A DNA stretch of 64,000 nt, taken from positions 1-64,000 of the forward strand of contig JAHREJ010000007.1 in assembly GCA_021733645.1 (NCBI GenBank), in the 5' to 3' direction. The notes under the pieces are model-generated. The model was not told the DNA's origin and made no database searches. It worked only from the letters and a program-made list of their open reading frames with translations. The stretch comes from Bacillus subtilis subsp. subtilis (GTDB taxonomy: Bacteria; Pseudomonadota; Gammaproteobacteria; Xanthomonadales; Xanthomonadaceae). Below, in pieces: positions 27,294-36,328 of the stretch (the first letter of the stretch is position 1; every line of letters starts with the position of its first letter). The translations under genes were made by a program, and so were the position numbers.

Positions 27294-28505
27294 ATGAAAC
27301 TGCATCGCCAACTTCTGACCGCGGCCGTTGCGGCTGCGCTGTTCGTACCTGCCGCCCACGCCGAAGTGGCCATCGATGTGATCGGCGGCTCGGAGATCAC
27401 CTTCGAGGGCCTGGTCCAGGCCGATGGCAACTGGTTCGACAACGATCTGACCGACCTCAACGGTGGTGATGCCGGCAACGGCAAGAACAGCGAGTTCGAA
27501 CTGCGCCGCGCCGAGCTGGTGCTCAAGGGCAAGGGCCCGGGCAACATCGAGTGGGTGGTCGGTTATGACGCCAAGGCCGACAAGTTCCTGGACACCAACC
27601 TGAAGTACAAGCTGGCGGGCAACGCCAACCACTTCGTGCAGTTCGGCCAGTTCAAGCAGCCCAACAGCCTGGAAGAACTGTCCAGCACCAAGAACAACGA
27701 CTTCATCTCCAAGGCAACGGTCACCAACACCTACGCGGTGGCCCGCCGCCTCGGCGCCGCCTACAGCGTCGGCGACAACAACTGGTCGGTGACCGCCAGC
27801 GCCTTCGGCCGCGAGCTGACCCGCAACCTGGCCCACGGCAGCGGCTATGGCGCGCGTGGCACCTGGGCACCGATCAATGAAAAGGGCCAAGTGCTGCATT
27901 TCGGCCTGAGCTATGTGGACTACGACACCGACGCGGATACCCTGCGCGTGCGCGCCCGTCCCAACGCCGACCTGGCGACCGCGCGCCTGGTCGACAGCGG
28001 CAACCTGCTGGACACCGACCGGGTGAGCACGATCGGCGCCGAAGCGATGTACATCGGTGGCCCGTTCAAGGCCCAGGCCGAGTACTACACCAGCAAAGCC
28101 AAGCGTTACACCCGCGACAACTACACCAGCGACGGCTTCTACGTCAGCGGTCTGTGGAACATCACCGGTGAAAGCTGGGGCTACAAGGGCGGCACCCCGA
28201 CCACCGGCCTGCCGGACGAGCCGGGCCGTGGCATGTGGCAGCTGGGTGCGCGTTACGACCACATGGACCTCAACGACGGCAACGTCAACGCCAACCCGGT
28301 GGCCGGCCGTCCGCCGATCGTCGACGGCGTGCTGGGCGGCAAGATGGACATCTGGACCGTCGGCGTGAACTACTACTGGCGCTCCAACACCAAGTTCGCG
28401 CTGAACTACGTGATGGTGGACAGCAAGAAGTACAACTCGACCGCGCGCGCCTTCGTCAACGACGACCCGAACATCCTCGAAGCGCGCATGCAGTTCTTCT
28501 GGTAA
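27294..28505 (+). CDS. Phosphate-selective porin OprO/OprP family
   Basis: 403 residues. Outer-membrane anion channel for phosphate or polyphosphate. A signal peptide (MKLHRQLLTAAVAAALFV, cleavage after AHA) is followed by barrel sequence of the OprO/P family: ELRRAELVLKGKGP, KYKLAGNANHFVQFGQFKQP and LEELSSTKNNDFI. It closes with the terminal phenylalanine-type strand ILEARMQFFW. It stands first in a phosphate-uptake neighbourhood (pstS x2, pstCAB, phoU). A strong terminator follows the gene. Confidence 0.9.
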   Translation: MKLHRQLLTAAVAAALFVPAAHAEVAIDVIGGSEITFEGLVQADGNWFDNDLTDLNGGDAGNGKNSEFELRRAELVLKGKGPGNIEWVVGYDAKADKFLDTNLKYKLAGNANHFVQFGQFKQPNSLEELSSTKNNDFISKATVTNTYAVARRLGAAYSVGDNNWSVTASAFGRELTRNLAHGSGYGARGTWAPINEKGQVLHFGLSYVDYDTDADTLRVRARPNADLATARLVDSGNLLDTDRVSTIGAEAMYIGGPFKAQAEYYTSKAKRYTRDNYTSDGFYVSGLWNITGESWGYKGGTPTTGLPDEPGRGMWQLGARYDHMDLNDGNVNANPVAGRPPIVDGVLGGKMDIWTVGVNYYWRSNTKFALNYVMVDSKKYNSTARAFVNDDPNILEARMQFFW

Positions 28506-28528
28506 GCGTTGCGGCAACCGCGTAACCC

Positions 28529-28557
28529 AAAGGGCGCAGCTTGGGCTGCGCCCTTTT
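28529..28557 (+). terminator. Intrinsic terminator of the porin gene
   Basis: AAGGGCGCAGC TTGG GCTGCGCCCTT with a following TTTT: a strong 11-bp stem directly after the porin stop. Confidence 0.9.
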
Positions 28558-28638
28558 CCGTGGGTGAAGCGCCCCAAGGGGTGGCACTGCGGTTGGGCTC
28601 CCCGCGTATGCTGTGCGACCCTGCCTGTGGATGTGCCG

Positions 28639-29415
28639 ATGCGTACTGCGCCGTTGATGCTGCTGGCTGCCGTATGCAGCACCGCACTGCCTGCCCGCGC
28701 GCAGGACTGCCACGACGCCGGGGATGCCGCACGGCAGGCGTACCTGGAACGCGCAGACCGCGTGCTGCCGGACCGCGCCGGCTACACCCGCGACACCAGC
28801 GCCAGCGTCTGTCGGCGCTGGCCGGCACGCCCCGGGCTGACCCTGCTGGCCACCCCGGTGTGGCGCAATGGCGGTGACAACGACTCCCGCGATGGCGACG
28901 TGGAGGTGCTGGTGATCGATACCGATACCCTTGCGCCGCGAGCCTGGACGGTACTTGCCAACGCGCTGGACAGCGACGCGATCTTCTTCGACGGCATGCG
29001 CCTGGATACCGCGCGCTATCTACTGGCACCGGACACCCTGGCGTTCGGCCTGCGCCTGCAACGGCGTAACGGCTCCGGGCCAAACCCGTTCAGTGAGGAA
29101 CAACTGCGGCTACTGGCAATACAGGGAACCGGCCTGCGCGAACTCAGCCCGCCGCTGGTGACGCGCCGCTACCAGGCCGAATGGGACACGCGCTGTGCGG
29201 GGGAGTCCACCGACATGACACGCACGCTCTCGGTTGGCCGGCCACCGCAGCACGGCCTGGCCGAGCTGATCGTCAGCGAGCGCCGGGTGACCAGCCGCAG
29301 CTGGATGGATGGCACGCAGTGCCGCGACCAGGACACCCCGGTGCAGACCGAACGCCACGTGCTACGCCATGACGGGCGGCAGTACGCGGTGCCGGACGCG
29401 CTGCGGCCGTTGTGA
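28639..29415 (+). CDS. Exported protein of unknown function
   Basis: 258 residues. The ATG at 28639 gives a signal peptide (APLMLLAAVCSTALPARA) with cleavage before QDCHD. The mature domain shows paired cysteines (DCHDAG...SVCRRW and DTRCAGES...GTQCRD) that may form disulfides, and beta-rich stretches (VEVLVIDTDTLAPRAWTVL). It is between the OprO/P porin and the first pstS; whether it belongs to the phosphate regulon is unclear. No family recognised. Confidence 0.65.
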   Translation: MRTAPLMLLAAVCSTALPARAQDCHDAGDAARQAYLERADRVLPDRAGYTRDTSASVCRRWPARPGLTLLATPVWRNGGDNDSRDGDVEVLVIDTDTLAPRAWTVLANALDSDAIFFDGMRLDTARYLLAPDTLAFGLRLQRRNGSGPNPFSEEQLRLLAIQGTGLRELSPPLVTRRYQAEWDTRCAGESTDMTRTLSVGRPPQHGLAELIVSERRVTSRSWMDGTQCRDQDTPVQTERHVLRHDGRQYAVPDALRPL

Positions 29416-29580
29416 CGCCCTGCGGCGCATGCAACGAGCTAACGACACCGCGCCCTGCATGATGACCATGCACGGCCACGCGCGACGCTGACGCCCCCTG
29501 GGCAATACGCCACCGGGCGCACCGGGGACGCTGGCCACCGTTCCGAGGCAGCTCACCGGCGGCACTACGAACGTTCACGG

Positions 29581-29605
29581 GCCTCCACGCATGGTGTGGA
29601 TCTAC
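29581..29605. repeat. SMAG-type hairpin upstream of pstS
   Basis: Minus-strand GTAGATCCACACCATGCGTGG palindrome in the 339-nt gap between the exported-protein gene and pstS. The same gap holds the Pho boxes; the rest shows nothing else. Confidence 0.7.
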
Positions 29606-29648
29606 GGCATGCCCGCTGCAGACGCGCTTTTCATGTTCACCATGACGC

Positions 29649-29699
29649 ATGTCACAACCCGGTCATATGACAGACGCTGCGCTGTCATCGAACCGTTAT
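29649..29699 (+). promoter_or_regulatory. Tandem Pho boxes upstream of the first pstS
   Basis: PhoB-type 7-bp half-sites occur at strict 11-bp phase: ATGTCAC (29649), CGGTCAT (29660), a weak one (29671), CTGTCAT (29682) and CCGTTAT (29693). CTGTCAT repeats at 11-bp spacing are the PhoB recognition pattern. The array ends about 55 bp before the pstS start, so PhoB activation under phosphate limitation is expected. Confidence 0.75.
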
Positions 29700-29754
29700 G
29701 GAATGAGCACCGGGCGGGACACCCCGCACCGTCATCCATCCCAGGAGCCACCCC

Positions 29755-30774
29755 GTGATCCACGCCTTCAAGTCGCGCGCCGCTGTTGCCGTCCTCGCCG
29801 CGTCGTCCGTGTTCGCCGCCAATGCCGCCGATGTGACCGGCGCGGGCGCCTCGTTCATCTACCCGGTCATGTCCAAGTGGTCGGCCGACTACAACACCGC
29901 AACCGGCAAGAAGGTCAACTACCAGTCGATCGGTTCCGGTGGCGGCATCGCGCAGATCAAGGCGGCGACCGTTGATTTCGGTTCCTCCGACGCCCCGCTG
30001 AAGCCCGAAGAACTGGCGGCCGCTGGCCTGGCCCAGTTCCCGTCGGTGATCGGCGGCGTGGTGCCGGTGATCAACGTGGCCGGCATCGCCCCGGGCGCGC
30101 TGAAGCTGGACGGCCCGACCCTGGCCAACATCTTCCTGGGCAAGATCAAGACCTGGAACGACCCGGCCATTGCCGCGCTGAACCCCGGCGTGAAGCTGTC
30201 CGACGGCAAGATCACCGTGGTGCACCGCTCCGACGGTTCGGGCACCACCTTCAACTTCGTCAACTACCTGTCCAAGGTGAACCCGGAGTGGAAGAGCAAG
30301 GTCGGCGAAGGCACTTCGGTGCAGTGGCCGGTGGGCATCGGCGGCAAGGGCAATGAAGGCGTTGCCGCCTACGTGAAGCAGATCAAGGGCGGCATCGGCT
30401 ACGTCGAGTTGTCCTATGCGCTGCAGAACAAGATGTCCTACGCGGCGATGAAGAACGCGTCGGGCAAGGTCGTGCTGCCGAGCGACACCTCGTTCGCCGC
30501 CGCTGCTGCCAGCGCCGATTGGGCCAGCTCGAAGGACTTCTACCTGGTGATGACCAACGCCCCGGGCGCCGAAGCCTGGCCGATCACCGCCACCAACTTC
30601 ATCCTGGTCCGCAAGCAGCCCAAGAACGTGGCCAACGCGAAGGCCACCCAGGAGTTCTTCCGCTGGATCTACAAGAGTGGCGACGCGCAGGCCAAGCAGC
30701 TGGATTACGTGCCGCTGCCGGACGCGCTGGTCAAGCAGATCGAAACCTACTGGTCGCAGAACCTGAAGTACTGA
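29755..30774 (+). CDS. pstS: Phosphate-binding periplasmic protein PstS (soluble form)
   Basis: 339 residues, GTG start with CAGGAG upstream. High-affinity phosphate capture for the PstSCAB importer. The signal peptide is cleaved at about AANAA; there is no lipobox, so the protein should be free in the periplasm. Phosphate-binding segments: GAGASFIYPVMSKW, YQSIGSGGGIAQI, VDFGSSDAPL and HRSDGSGTTFNF. The adjacent paralogue at 31695 is very similar throughout. It has its own Pho boxes and terminator, so it is a separate transcription unit. Confidence 0.95.
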   Translation: MIHAFKSRAAVAVLAASSVFAANAADVTGAGASFIYPVMSKWSADYNTATGKKVNYQSIGSGGGIAQIKAATVDFGSSDAPLKPEELAAAGLAQFPSVIGGVVPVINVAGIAPGALKLDGPTLANIFLGKIKTWNDPAIAALNPGVKLSDGKITVVHRSDGSGTTFNFVNYLSKVNPEWKSKVGEGTSVQWPVGIGGKGNEGVAAYVKQIKGGIGYVELSYALQNKMSYAAMKNASGKVVLPSDTSFAAAAASADWASSKDFYLVMTNAPGAEAWPITATNFILVRKQPKNVANAKATQEFFRWIYKSGDAQAKQLDYVPLPDALVKQIETYWSQNLKY

Positions 30775-30830
30775 TCGAGCAACAACGAGGCAATGGCGTC
30801 GGCAGGTCCTCTCTCCCCTTGCCGCCGCCG

Positions 30831-30866
30831 GGCGCGGATCGAAAGATCCGCGCCTTTTCTTTTTTG
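30831..30866 (+). terminator. Strong intrinsic terminator after first pstS
   Basis: GGCGCGGATC GAAA GATCCGCGCC is a perfect 10-bp stem with a GNRA-like loop, followed by TTTTCTTTTTT. Confidence 0.95.
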
Positions 30867-30897
30867 TGGGGTTTGTTTTTTTAAAAGCTGAAAAGCC

Positions 30898-30932
30898 CAG
30901 AGCCGGAGCCGGAGCCGGAGCAGAGCCGGAGC
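30898..30932. repeat. GAGCCG hexamer tandem repeat
   Basis: About five imperfect copies of GAGCCG next to a T-rich tract. The same hexamer array, longer, precedes the other copy of the palindromic element at 55603. Confidence 0.75.
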
Positions 30933-30958
30933 TGCGTGCGGGGCCGTTGTGACGGGCC

Positions 30959-31064
30959 GGGCTGGTGGGGGTGGGTAGCCGGGGCACGCCGCAAGTACGT
31001 CCGTGTAGGCTTCGCAGCGCCATCCATGGCGCTGAGAGCCCCGGCTACCCACCCCCACCAGCCC
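30959..31064. repeat. Long palindromic repeat element, copy A
   Basis: Perfect 27-bp inverted repeat (30959-30985 and 31038-31064). It encloses the core CACGCCGCAAGTACGTCC and TGTAGGCT, then an inner hairpin AGCGCCAT CC ATGGCGCT (31016-31033). The core recurs at 55721 and, in reverse orientation and expanded form, at 31248-31514. It is non-coding. Part of the 920-nt gap between the two pstS genes. Confidence 0.85.
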
Positions 31065-31247
31065 CCGACAGTTTCCTGGCCCTTCGATCAAAAAGATCCA
31101 GATCCATCTAAAGCCAACCGTTCGCCATCTGTTTTCCGAACGTGATACCTGCAATCTGGAATCTGGAATCTGTGATCGAAATAGGGTTTAGAGGGTTGGG
31201 TTGGGCGCTTGGCATTTCCGCTCGCCTAAGGCCACCGCCATCTGTCT

Positions 31248-31514
31248 GGGGCGGGGAGCTGGGGGCTCGCGGGGCCGTTGCACCGCATGGGCCCGACGCA
31301 TGCGTCGGGCGGGTTGGGCAGGACGCCCAACCCAGGTCTTGCCGTGTACGCAGGATTGCGTACACGAGCAAGCGGTGCACGAGCCTACAAGGGTGAAGGC
31401 GCATTGCTTGCGAGGCACTGCCTCGCATGCGACTGAACGCACAGCCGCCAGCGGCTGGGCCGGGCCGCGGAGCGGGACTTGCAGCGTGCCCCGCGAGCCC
31501 GCAGCCCCCCGCCC
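31248..31514. repeat. Long palindromic repeat element, expanded copy C (minus orientation)
   Basis: Outer arms 31248-31274 and 31488-31514 match as a 27-bp inverted repeat with two mismatches. On the minus strand it shows the family core in order (CGGGGCACGCTGCAAGT, then TGTAGGCTCGTGCACCGC, then GCGGTGCAACGGCCCCG). Extra short palindromes are inserted between these, for example GCCCGACGCATGCGTCGGGC and TGTACGCA...TGCGTACA. It is about 267 nt against about 100 nt for copies A and B. Confidence 0.8.
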
Positions 31515-31612
31515 GAGCCGAAGCGCATGCGGCCCCCAGGCTGTGCGCCTCCGCTCTTCCAACACCGCCCTAAACCCCCGCCCCACGGGCGTTTCCCGTG
31601 CACCCGGTCACA

Positions 31613-31641
31613 CCGTCATACGGCTGTAACAAAAACATCAT
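31613..31641 (+). promoter_or_regulatory. Pho box upstream of the second pstS
   Basis: CCGTCAT (31613), CTGTAAC (31624) and a weaker ACATCAT (31635) are at 11-bp spacing, close to the PhoB consensus. It lies 54-82 bp before the lipoprotein-type pstS, implying its own PhoB-dependent promoter. Confidence 0.75.
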
Positions 31642-31694
31642 TTCATAGCAGCGTCGCCGGAGAGACCGGCCCCTATCCCGCTACGGAGTGACCG

Positions 31695-32786
31695 ATGAAA
31701 CTGCACACGGCTGGCTTGACCGCCCTTTCCCTGGCCATCGCGCTGGGTCTTTCCGCCTGCAAGCCGGGCACTGAAGGCCAGGCCGCTGCGCCGGCTACCG
31801 ACGCGCCCGCTGCTGCGCCCGCTGCCGGTGATCGCCTGACCGCCGAAATCTCCGGCGCCGGCGCCTCCTTCATCTTCCCGCTGGTGTCCAAGTGGTCGGC
31901 CGACTACAACACCGCCACCGGCGCCAAGATCAACTACCAGTCCATCGGCTCCGGTGGCGGCATCGCCCAGATCAAGGCCGGCACCGTTGATTTCGGTTCC
32001 TCCGACAAGCCGCTGAGCAGCGAAGAGCTGGCCCAGGCCGGCCTTGGCCAGTTCCCCTCGGCCATCGGCGGCGTGGTGCCGGTGGTCAACATTGACGGCC
32101 TGGAAGCGGGCAAGCTGCGCCTCAGCGGCGCACTGCTGGCCGATATCTTCCTGGGCAAGGTCAAGACCTGGAACGACCCGGCCATCGTCGCCGCCAACCC
32201 GGGCGTCAAACTGCCCGACGGCAAGATCACCCTGGTCCACCGCTCCGATGGTTCGGGCACCACCTTCAACTTCTCCAACTACCTGTCCAAGGTCAGCCCG
32301 GACTGGAAGAGCAAGGTCGGCGAAGGCACCTCGGTGCAGTGGCCCGACGGCGTGGGTGGCAAGGGCAATGAAGGCGTGGCCTCCTACGTGAAGCAGATCA
32401 AGGGCTCCATCGGCTACGTCGAACTGGCCTACGCCCTGCAGAACGGCATGCCGTATGCCGCCATGCAGAACGCTGCCGGCAACTGGGTGCAGCCGAGCGC
32501 GGAATCCTTCGCCGCCGCGGCCGCCAGCGCCGACTGGGCCAGCGCCAAGGACTTCAATCTGGTCATCACCAACGCCCCGGGCGACCAGGCGTGGCCGATC
32601 ACCGCCACCAACTTCATGCTGATGCACAAGCAGCCCAAGGATGCCAAGCGCAGCAAGGAAACCCTGGCGTTCTTCAAGTGGGCCTTCGAGAACGGCCAGA
32701 CGCAGGCCAACGAACTGCACTACGTGCCGCTGCCGGCCGAACTGGTCACCCAGATCGAAGCCTACTGGGGCGCCGAGTTCAAGTAA
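31695..32786 (+). CDS. pstS: Phosphate-binding lipoprotein PstS (second copy)
   Basis: 363 residues. A lipoprotein signal peptide ends in the lipobox GLSAC (Cys 22). A 23-residue Ala/Pro-rich tether follows, then a PstS domain nearly the same as the upstream copy (GAGASFIFPLVSKW, YQSIGSGGGIAQI, HRSDGSGTTFNF). It should be membrane-anchored rather than free. First gene of pstS-pstC-pstA-pstB-phoU. A GC-rich hairpin between it and pstC probably lowers expression of the downstream genes, as needed for excess binding protein. Confidence 0.95.
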   Translation: MKLHTAGLTALSLAIALGLSACKPGTEGQAAAPATDAPAAAPAAGDRLTAEISGAGASFIFPLVSKWSADYNTATGAKINYQSIGSGGGIAQIKAGTVDFGSSDKPLSSEELAQAGLGQFPSAIGGVVPVVNIDGLEAGKLRLSGALLADIFLGKVKTWNDPAIVAANPGVKLPDGKITLVHRSDGSGTTFNFSNYLSKVSPDWKSKVGEGTSVQWPDGVGGKGNEGVASYVKQIKGSIGYVELAYALQNGMPYAAMQNAAGNWVQPSAESFAAAAASADWASAKDFNLVITNAPGDQAWPITATNFMLMHKQPKDAKRSKETLAFFKWAFENGQTQANELHYVPLPAELVTQIEAYWGAEFK

Positions 32787-32795
32787 GCACTGCCA

Positions 32796-32820
32796 CGGGC
32801 CCGCGCACCGCGCGGGCCCG
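32796..32820 (+). terminator. Attenuator-type hairpin between pstS and pstC
   Basis: CGGGCCCGCGC ACC GCGCGGGCCCG is a perfect 11-bp stem with no U-run. Likely partial transcription stop or mRNA 3'-end protection of the pstS message. Confidence 0.7.
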
Positions 32821-32873
32821 CTTCACCCGCTGTACCCCCCCGCTGCACCCTCACTCGGGCCCCTGCCTTTCCC

Positions 32874-33842
32874 ATGAATGCCATCGCCCAGCCTGTTCCC
32901 GCACCGTCCGCCCGCGACCTGCGTGACGCCCGCAATGACAAACTGTTCCGATGGGTGCTGATCGCCACCGTATTCCTGGTGCTCATCGCCCTGGCCTGTG
33001 CCGCGCTCTCGATGCTGTGGGGTGGACGCCATGCCCTGCAGGAACAGGGCCTGAGCTTCTTCTACTCGTCCGAATGGAATCCGGTCGAGAACAAATTCGG
33101 CGCCCTGGCCCCGATCTACGGCACCTTGGTCACCGCGTTGATCGCAATGGTCATCGCCGTGCCGGTGAGCTTCGGTATCGCCTTCTTCCTCACCGAAGTG
33201 GCCCCGCGCTGGCTGCGCGGCCCGGTCGGTACGGCCATCGAACTGCTGGCCGGCATCCCCTCGATCATCTACGGCATGTGGGGCCTGTTCGTGCTGGTGC
33301 CGGTGATGACCGAGTACGTCACCCCGTTCCTCAACGACCACCTGGGCACGCTGCCGATCATCGGCCCGCTGTTCCAGGGTCCGCCGCTGGGCATCGGCGT
33401 GCTGACCGCCGGCTTCGTGCTGGCCATCATGGTGATCCCCTTCATCTCCTCGGTGATGCGCGAAGTGTTCCTGACCGTGCCGACCCGCCTGAAGGAATCG
33501 GCGTACGCGCTGGGTTCCACCAAGTGGGAAGTCAGCTGGGACATCGTGCTGCCCTACACCCGCTCGGCGGTGATCGGCGGCATCTTCCTGGGTCTGGGCC
33601 GCGCGCTTGGCGAAACCATGGCGGTGGCCTTCGTGATCGGCAACAGCGTGCGCCTGTCGCCGTCGCTGCTCGAACCCGGTACCACCATCGCTGCGTTGAT
33701 CGCCAATGACTTCGGCGAGGCCACCGAGACCTACCGTTCGGCACTGCTGCTGCTGGGCTTCGTGCTGTTCATCGTGACCTTCGTGGTACTGGCGATTGCC
33801 CGCCTGATGCTGATGCGCCTGGCCCGCAAGGAGGGCAACTGA
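32874..33842 (+). CDS. pstC: Phosphate ABC transporter permease PstC
   Basis: 322 residues with six membrane helices. Inner-membrane permease subunit. The family EAA-like loop is LKESAYALGSTKWEVSWDIVLPYTRSAVIGG (about 205-235), which couples to PstB. The N-terminal helix follows a short cytoplasmic segment, and SFGIAFFLTEVAPRWLRGPVG is typical PstC. Its stop overlaps the pstA start (TGATG). Confidence 0.95.
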   Translation: MNAIAQPVPAPSARDLRDARNDKLFRWVLIATVFLVLIALACAALSMLWGGRHALQEQGLSFFYSSEWNPVENKFGALAPIYGTLVTALIAMVIAVPVSFGIAFFLTEVAPRWLRGPVGTAIELLAGIPSIIYGMWGLFVLVPVMTEYVTPFLNDHLGTLPIIGPLFQGPPLGIGVLTAGFVLAIMVIPFISSVMREVFLTVPTRLKESAYALGSTKWEVSWDIVLPYTRSAVIGGIFLGLGRALGETMAVAFVIGNSVRLSPSLLEPGTTIAALIANDFGEATETYRSALLLLGFVLFIVTFVVLAIARLMLMRLARKEGN

Positions 33843-34717
33843 TGTCCACCGTCGCTACGAGTTCCTCCCAACCGCTGTACCTGCGCCGCCGCATCGTCAA
33901 CGTGGTTGCGCTGTTGATGTCCTGCCTGACCGCCCTGTTCGGCCTGTTCTTCCTGGGCTGGATCCTGTGGACGCTGGCGTCCAGGGGCCTGGCCGGGATC
34001 AACCTGGACCTGTTCACCAAAATGACCCCGCCGCCGATGCAGGCCGGCGGCCTGGCCAACGCGTTCTTCGGCAGCGCGGTGATGTGCGGCCTGGCCATTG
34101 CCATCGGCACCCCGCTGGGCGTGCTGGCTGGCACCTGGCTGGCCGAGTACGGCAACGCCCGCAAGGCCGGCACGGTGGTCCGCTTCGTCAACGACATCCT
34201 GCTGTCGGCGCCGTCGATCGTGCTGGGCCTGTTCGTCTACACGCTGTACGTGATGCAGACCGGCGGCCAGTTCTCCGCGTTTGCAGGCGCACTGTCGCTG
34301 GCCTTCATCGTGCTGCCGGTAGTGGTGCGCACCACCGATGAAATGCTGCGCCTGGTGCCCTCGCAGATGCGCGAAGCAGCGCTGTCGCTGGGCATCCCGC
34401 AGTGGAAGGTGACGGTGCAGGTGCTGTACCGCAGCGCCGCCGCCGGCATCGTCACCGGCATCCTGCTGGCGCTGGCCCGCATTTCCGGTGAAACCGCGCC
34501 GTTGCTGTTCACCGCCTTCGGCAACCAGTACTGGAACAGCAACGTGTTCCAGCCGATGGCCTCGGTGCCGGTGGTGATGAACCAGTTCGCCGGCAGCCCG
34601 TATGAATCCTGGCAGGTGCTGGCCTGGGCCGGCGCACTGGTGCTGACCGTGTTCGTGCTGCTGGTCAGCCTTTCTGCGCGCGGCATCCTGCTGCGCAACC
34701 GTATCTCCCATGACTGA
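33842..34717 (+). CDS. pstA: Phosphate ABC transporter permease PstA
   Basis: 291 residues with six membrane helices; partner of PstC in the membrane channel. Family features: [30 protein letters not shown] and the coupling loop [20 protein letters not shown]. It overlaps pstC by one base at its start and pstB by 8 bp at its end, indicating tight translational coupling. Confidence 0.95.
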   Translation: MSTVATSSSQPLYLRRRIVNVVALLMSCLTALFGLFFLGWILWTLASRGLAGINLDLFTKMTPPPMQAGGLANAFFGSAVMCGLAIAIGTPLGVLAGTWLAEYGNARKAGTVVRFVNDILLSAPSIVLGLFVYTLYVMQTGGQFSAFAGALSLAFIVLPVVVRTTDEMLRLVPSQMREAALSLGIPQWKVTVQVLYRSAAAGIVTGILLALARISGETAPLLFTAFGNQYWNSNVFQPMASVPVVMNQFAGSPYESWQVLAWAGALVLTVFVLLVSLSARGILLRNRISHD

Positions 34718-35567
34718 CCTTTCCGCGGACATCGCCATGAACGATCTTTCCAACGCCGTGCCGATGCAGCGCATCGTCGTCCCGGCCTCGCATGAAAACC
34801 TGCACACCCCGGCGCCGATCAAGCTGGCTGCGCGCGGGCTGGACTTCTACTACGACAAGTTCCATGCGCTGAAGAACATCGAACTGGAAATCCCCGAAAA
34901 GCGCGTGACCGCGCTGATTGGTCCGTCAGGCTGCGGCAAGTCGACCCTGTTGCGCATCTTCAACCGCATCTACGCGCTGTACCCCAAGCTGGAAGCGCGT
35001 GGTGAAGTGTTGCTGGATGGCGAGAACATCCTGTCGCCCAAGTACCCGATGAACCGCCTGCGCAGCAAGGTGGGCATGGTGTTCCAGAAGCCGGTGCCGT
35101 TCCCGATGACCATCTTCGAGAACGTGGCCTACGGCATCCGCCACCACGAGAAGCTGTCCAAGGCCGACATGACCGTGCGCGTGGAGCAGGCGCTGCGCCA
35201 GGGTGCGCTGTGGGACGAGGTGAAAGACAAGCTCAACCAGAGCGCACTGGGCCTGTCCGGTGGCCAGCAGCAGCGGCTGTGCATCGCCCGCGCGGTGGCG
35301 CTGCGCCCGGACGTGCTGTTGCTCGACGAGCCGACCTCGGCGCTGGACCCGATCTCCACCAGCCGCATCGAGCAGCTCGTGGAAGAGCTCAAGCACGATT
35401 ACACCATCGTCATCGTGACCCACAACATGCAGCAGGCCGCGCGCGTGTCCGACTACACCGCCTTCATGTACCTGGGCGACCTGATCGAACACGACCGCAC
35501 CGAAGTGATCTTCTCGCAGCCCAACAAGCAGCAGACCGAAGACTACATCACCGGTCGCTTCGGTTGA
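34710..35567 (+). CDS. pstB: Phosphate ABC transporter ATPase PstB
   Basis: 285 residues. Powers phosphate import. Walker [11 protein letters not shown]-loop [20 protein letters not shown] (the PstB-specific form), signature [14 protein letters not shown], Walker [14 protein letters not shown] and switch histidine [13 protein letters not shown]. The ORF has an N-terminal extension of about 35 residues compared with E. coli PstB; the ATG at 34737 is an alternative start. Confidence 0.95.
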   Translation: MTDLSADIAMNDLSNAVPMQRIVVPASHENLHTPAPIKLAARGLDFYYDKFHALKNIELEIPEKRVTALIGPSGCGKSTLLRIFNRIYALYPKLEARGEVLLDGENILSPKYPMNRLRSKVGMVFQKPVPFPMTIFENVAYGIRHHEKLSKADMTVRVEQALRQGALWDEVKDKLNQSALGLSGGQQQRLCIARAVALRPDVLLLDEPTSALDPISTSRIEQLVEELKHDYTIVIVTHNMQQAARVSDYTAFMYLGDLIEHDRTEVIFSQPNKQQTEDYITGRFG

Positions 35568-35598
35568 TGCCGGCCCACGAACCCCTGGATAAAACAGC

Positions 35599-36306
35599 AT
35601 GAACATTCCCAACGACCACATCGTCAAGAGCTACGACGACGAACAGCAGCGGCTGGTGGCCGAGATCGTGCGCATGGGCGAGATGGCCGTCGCCCAGCTG
35701 GAGGCGTCGATGGACGTCATCGAGAAGCGCGATGAGAACGCCGCCCAGCGCATCATCGCCAATGATGAAGCCATCGACGGCCTGGAACAGCAGATCAGTC
35801 ACGATGTGATGCGCCTGGCGCTGCGCGGCCCGATGGCACGCGACCTGCGCGAAATCCTGGCCGGCCTGCGCATTCCGGCCGACATCGAGCGCATCGGCGA
35901 TTACGCGGCCAACGTGGCCAAGCGTTCGATCGCCCTGAGCAAGGTGCCGCCGCTGCCGCAGATCCAAGGGCTGCGTTCGCTGGGGCGGCTGGCTGCCCAG
36001 CAGGTGCGCCGCGCCATCGAGGCCTACCGCGACAACGACGCCGATGCCGCCCTGGCACTGCGCGACGACGACGCCCGGCTGGACGCGCAGTACACCGCGC
36101 TGTTCCGCGAGCTGCTGACCTACATGATGGAAGACCCGCGCAACATCACGCCGTGCACGCACCTGCTGTTCATGGCCAAGAACCTGGAGCGGGTGGGCGA
36201 CCACGCCACCAACATCGCCGAGAACGTGTGGTTCCTGGTGCATGGCGAGCAGGTCCTGCCGCCGCGCGAGAAGCGCGACGAGACCAGCAGCACCGATCAC
36301 GTCTGA
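35599..36306 (+). CDS. phoU: Phosphate regulon negative regulator PhoU
   Basis: 235 residues, all alpha, two three-helix repeats. Metal-binding signatures RIPADIERIGDYAANVAKR (about 88-105) and AKNLERVGDHATNIAENV (about 195-212) are the two PhoU E/DxxxD motifs. It links Pst transport activity to PhoR and so controls the Pho response. Last gene of the pst operon, 31 bp after pstB, followed by a terminator. Confidence 0.95.
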   Translation: MNIPNDHIVKSYDDEQQRLVAEIVRMGEMAVAQLEASMDVIEKRDENAAQRIIANDEAIDGLEQQISHDVMRLALRGPMARDLREILAGLRIPADIERIGDYAANVAKRSIALSKVPPLPQIQGLRSLGRLAAQQVRRAIEAYRDNDADAALALRDDDARLDAQYTALFRELLTYMMEDPRNITPCTHLLFMAKNLERVGDHATNIAENVWFLVHGEQVLPPREKRDETSSTDHV

Positions 36307-36328
36307 GCCAACGCCATTCCCGCTCCAC

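Noticed and set aside
30899-31690. Search for small genes in the 920-nt pstS-pstS gap
   Set aside because: Open frames there follow repeats and palindromes and have no convincing start signals or conserved-looking products.
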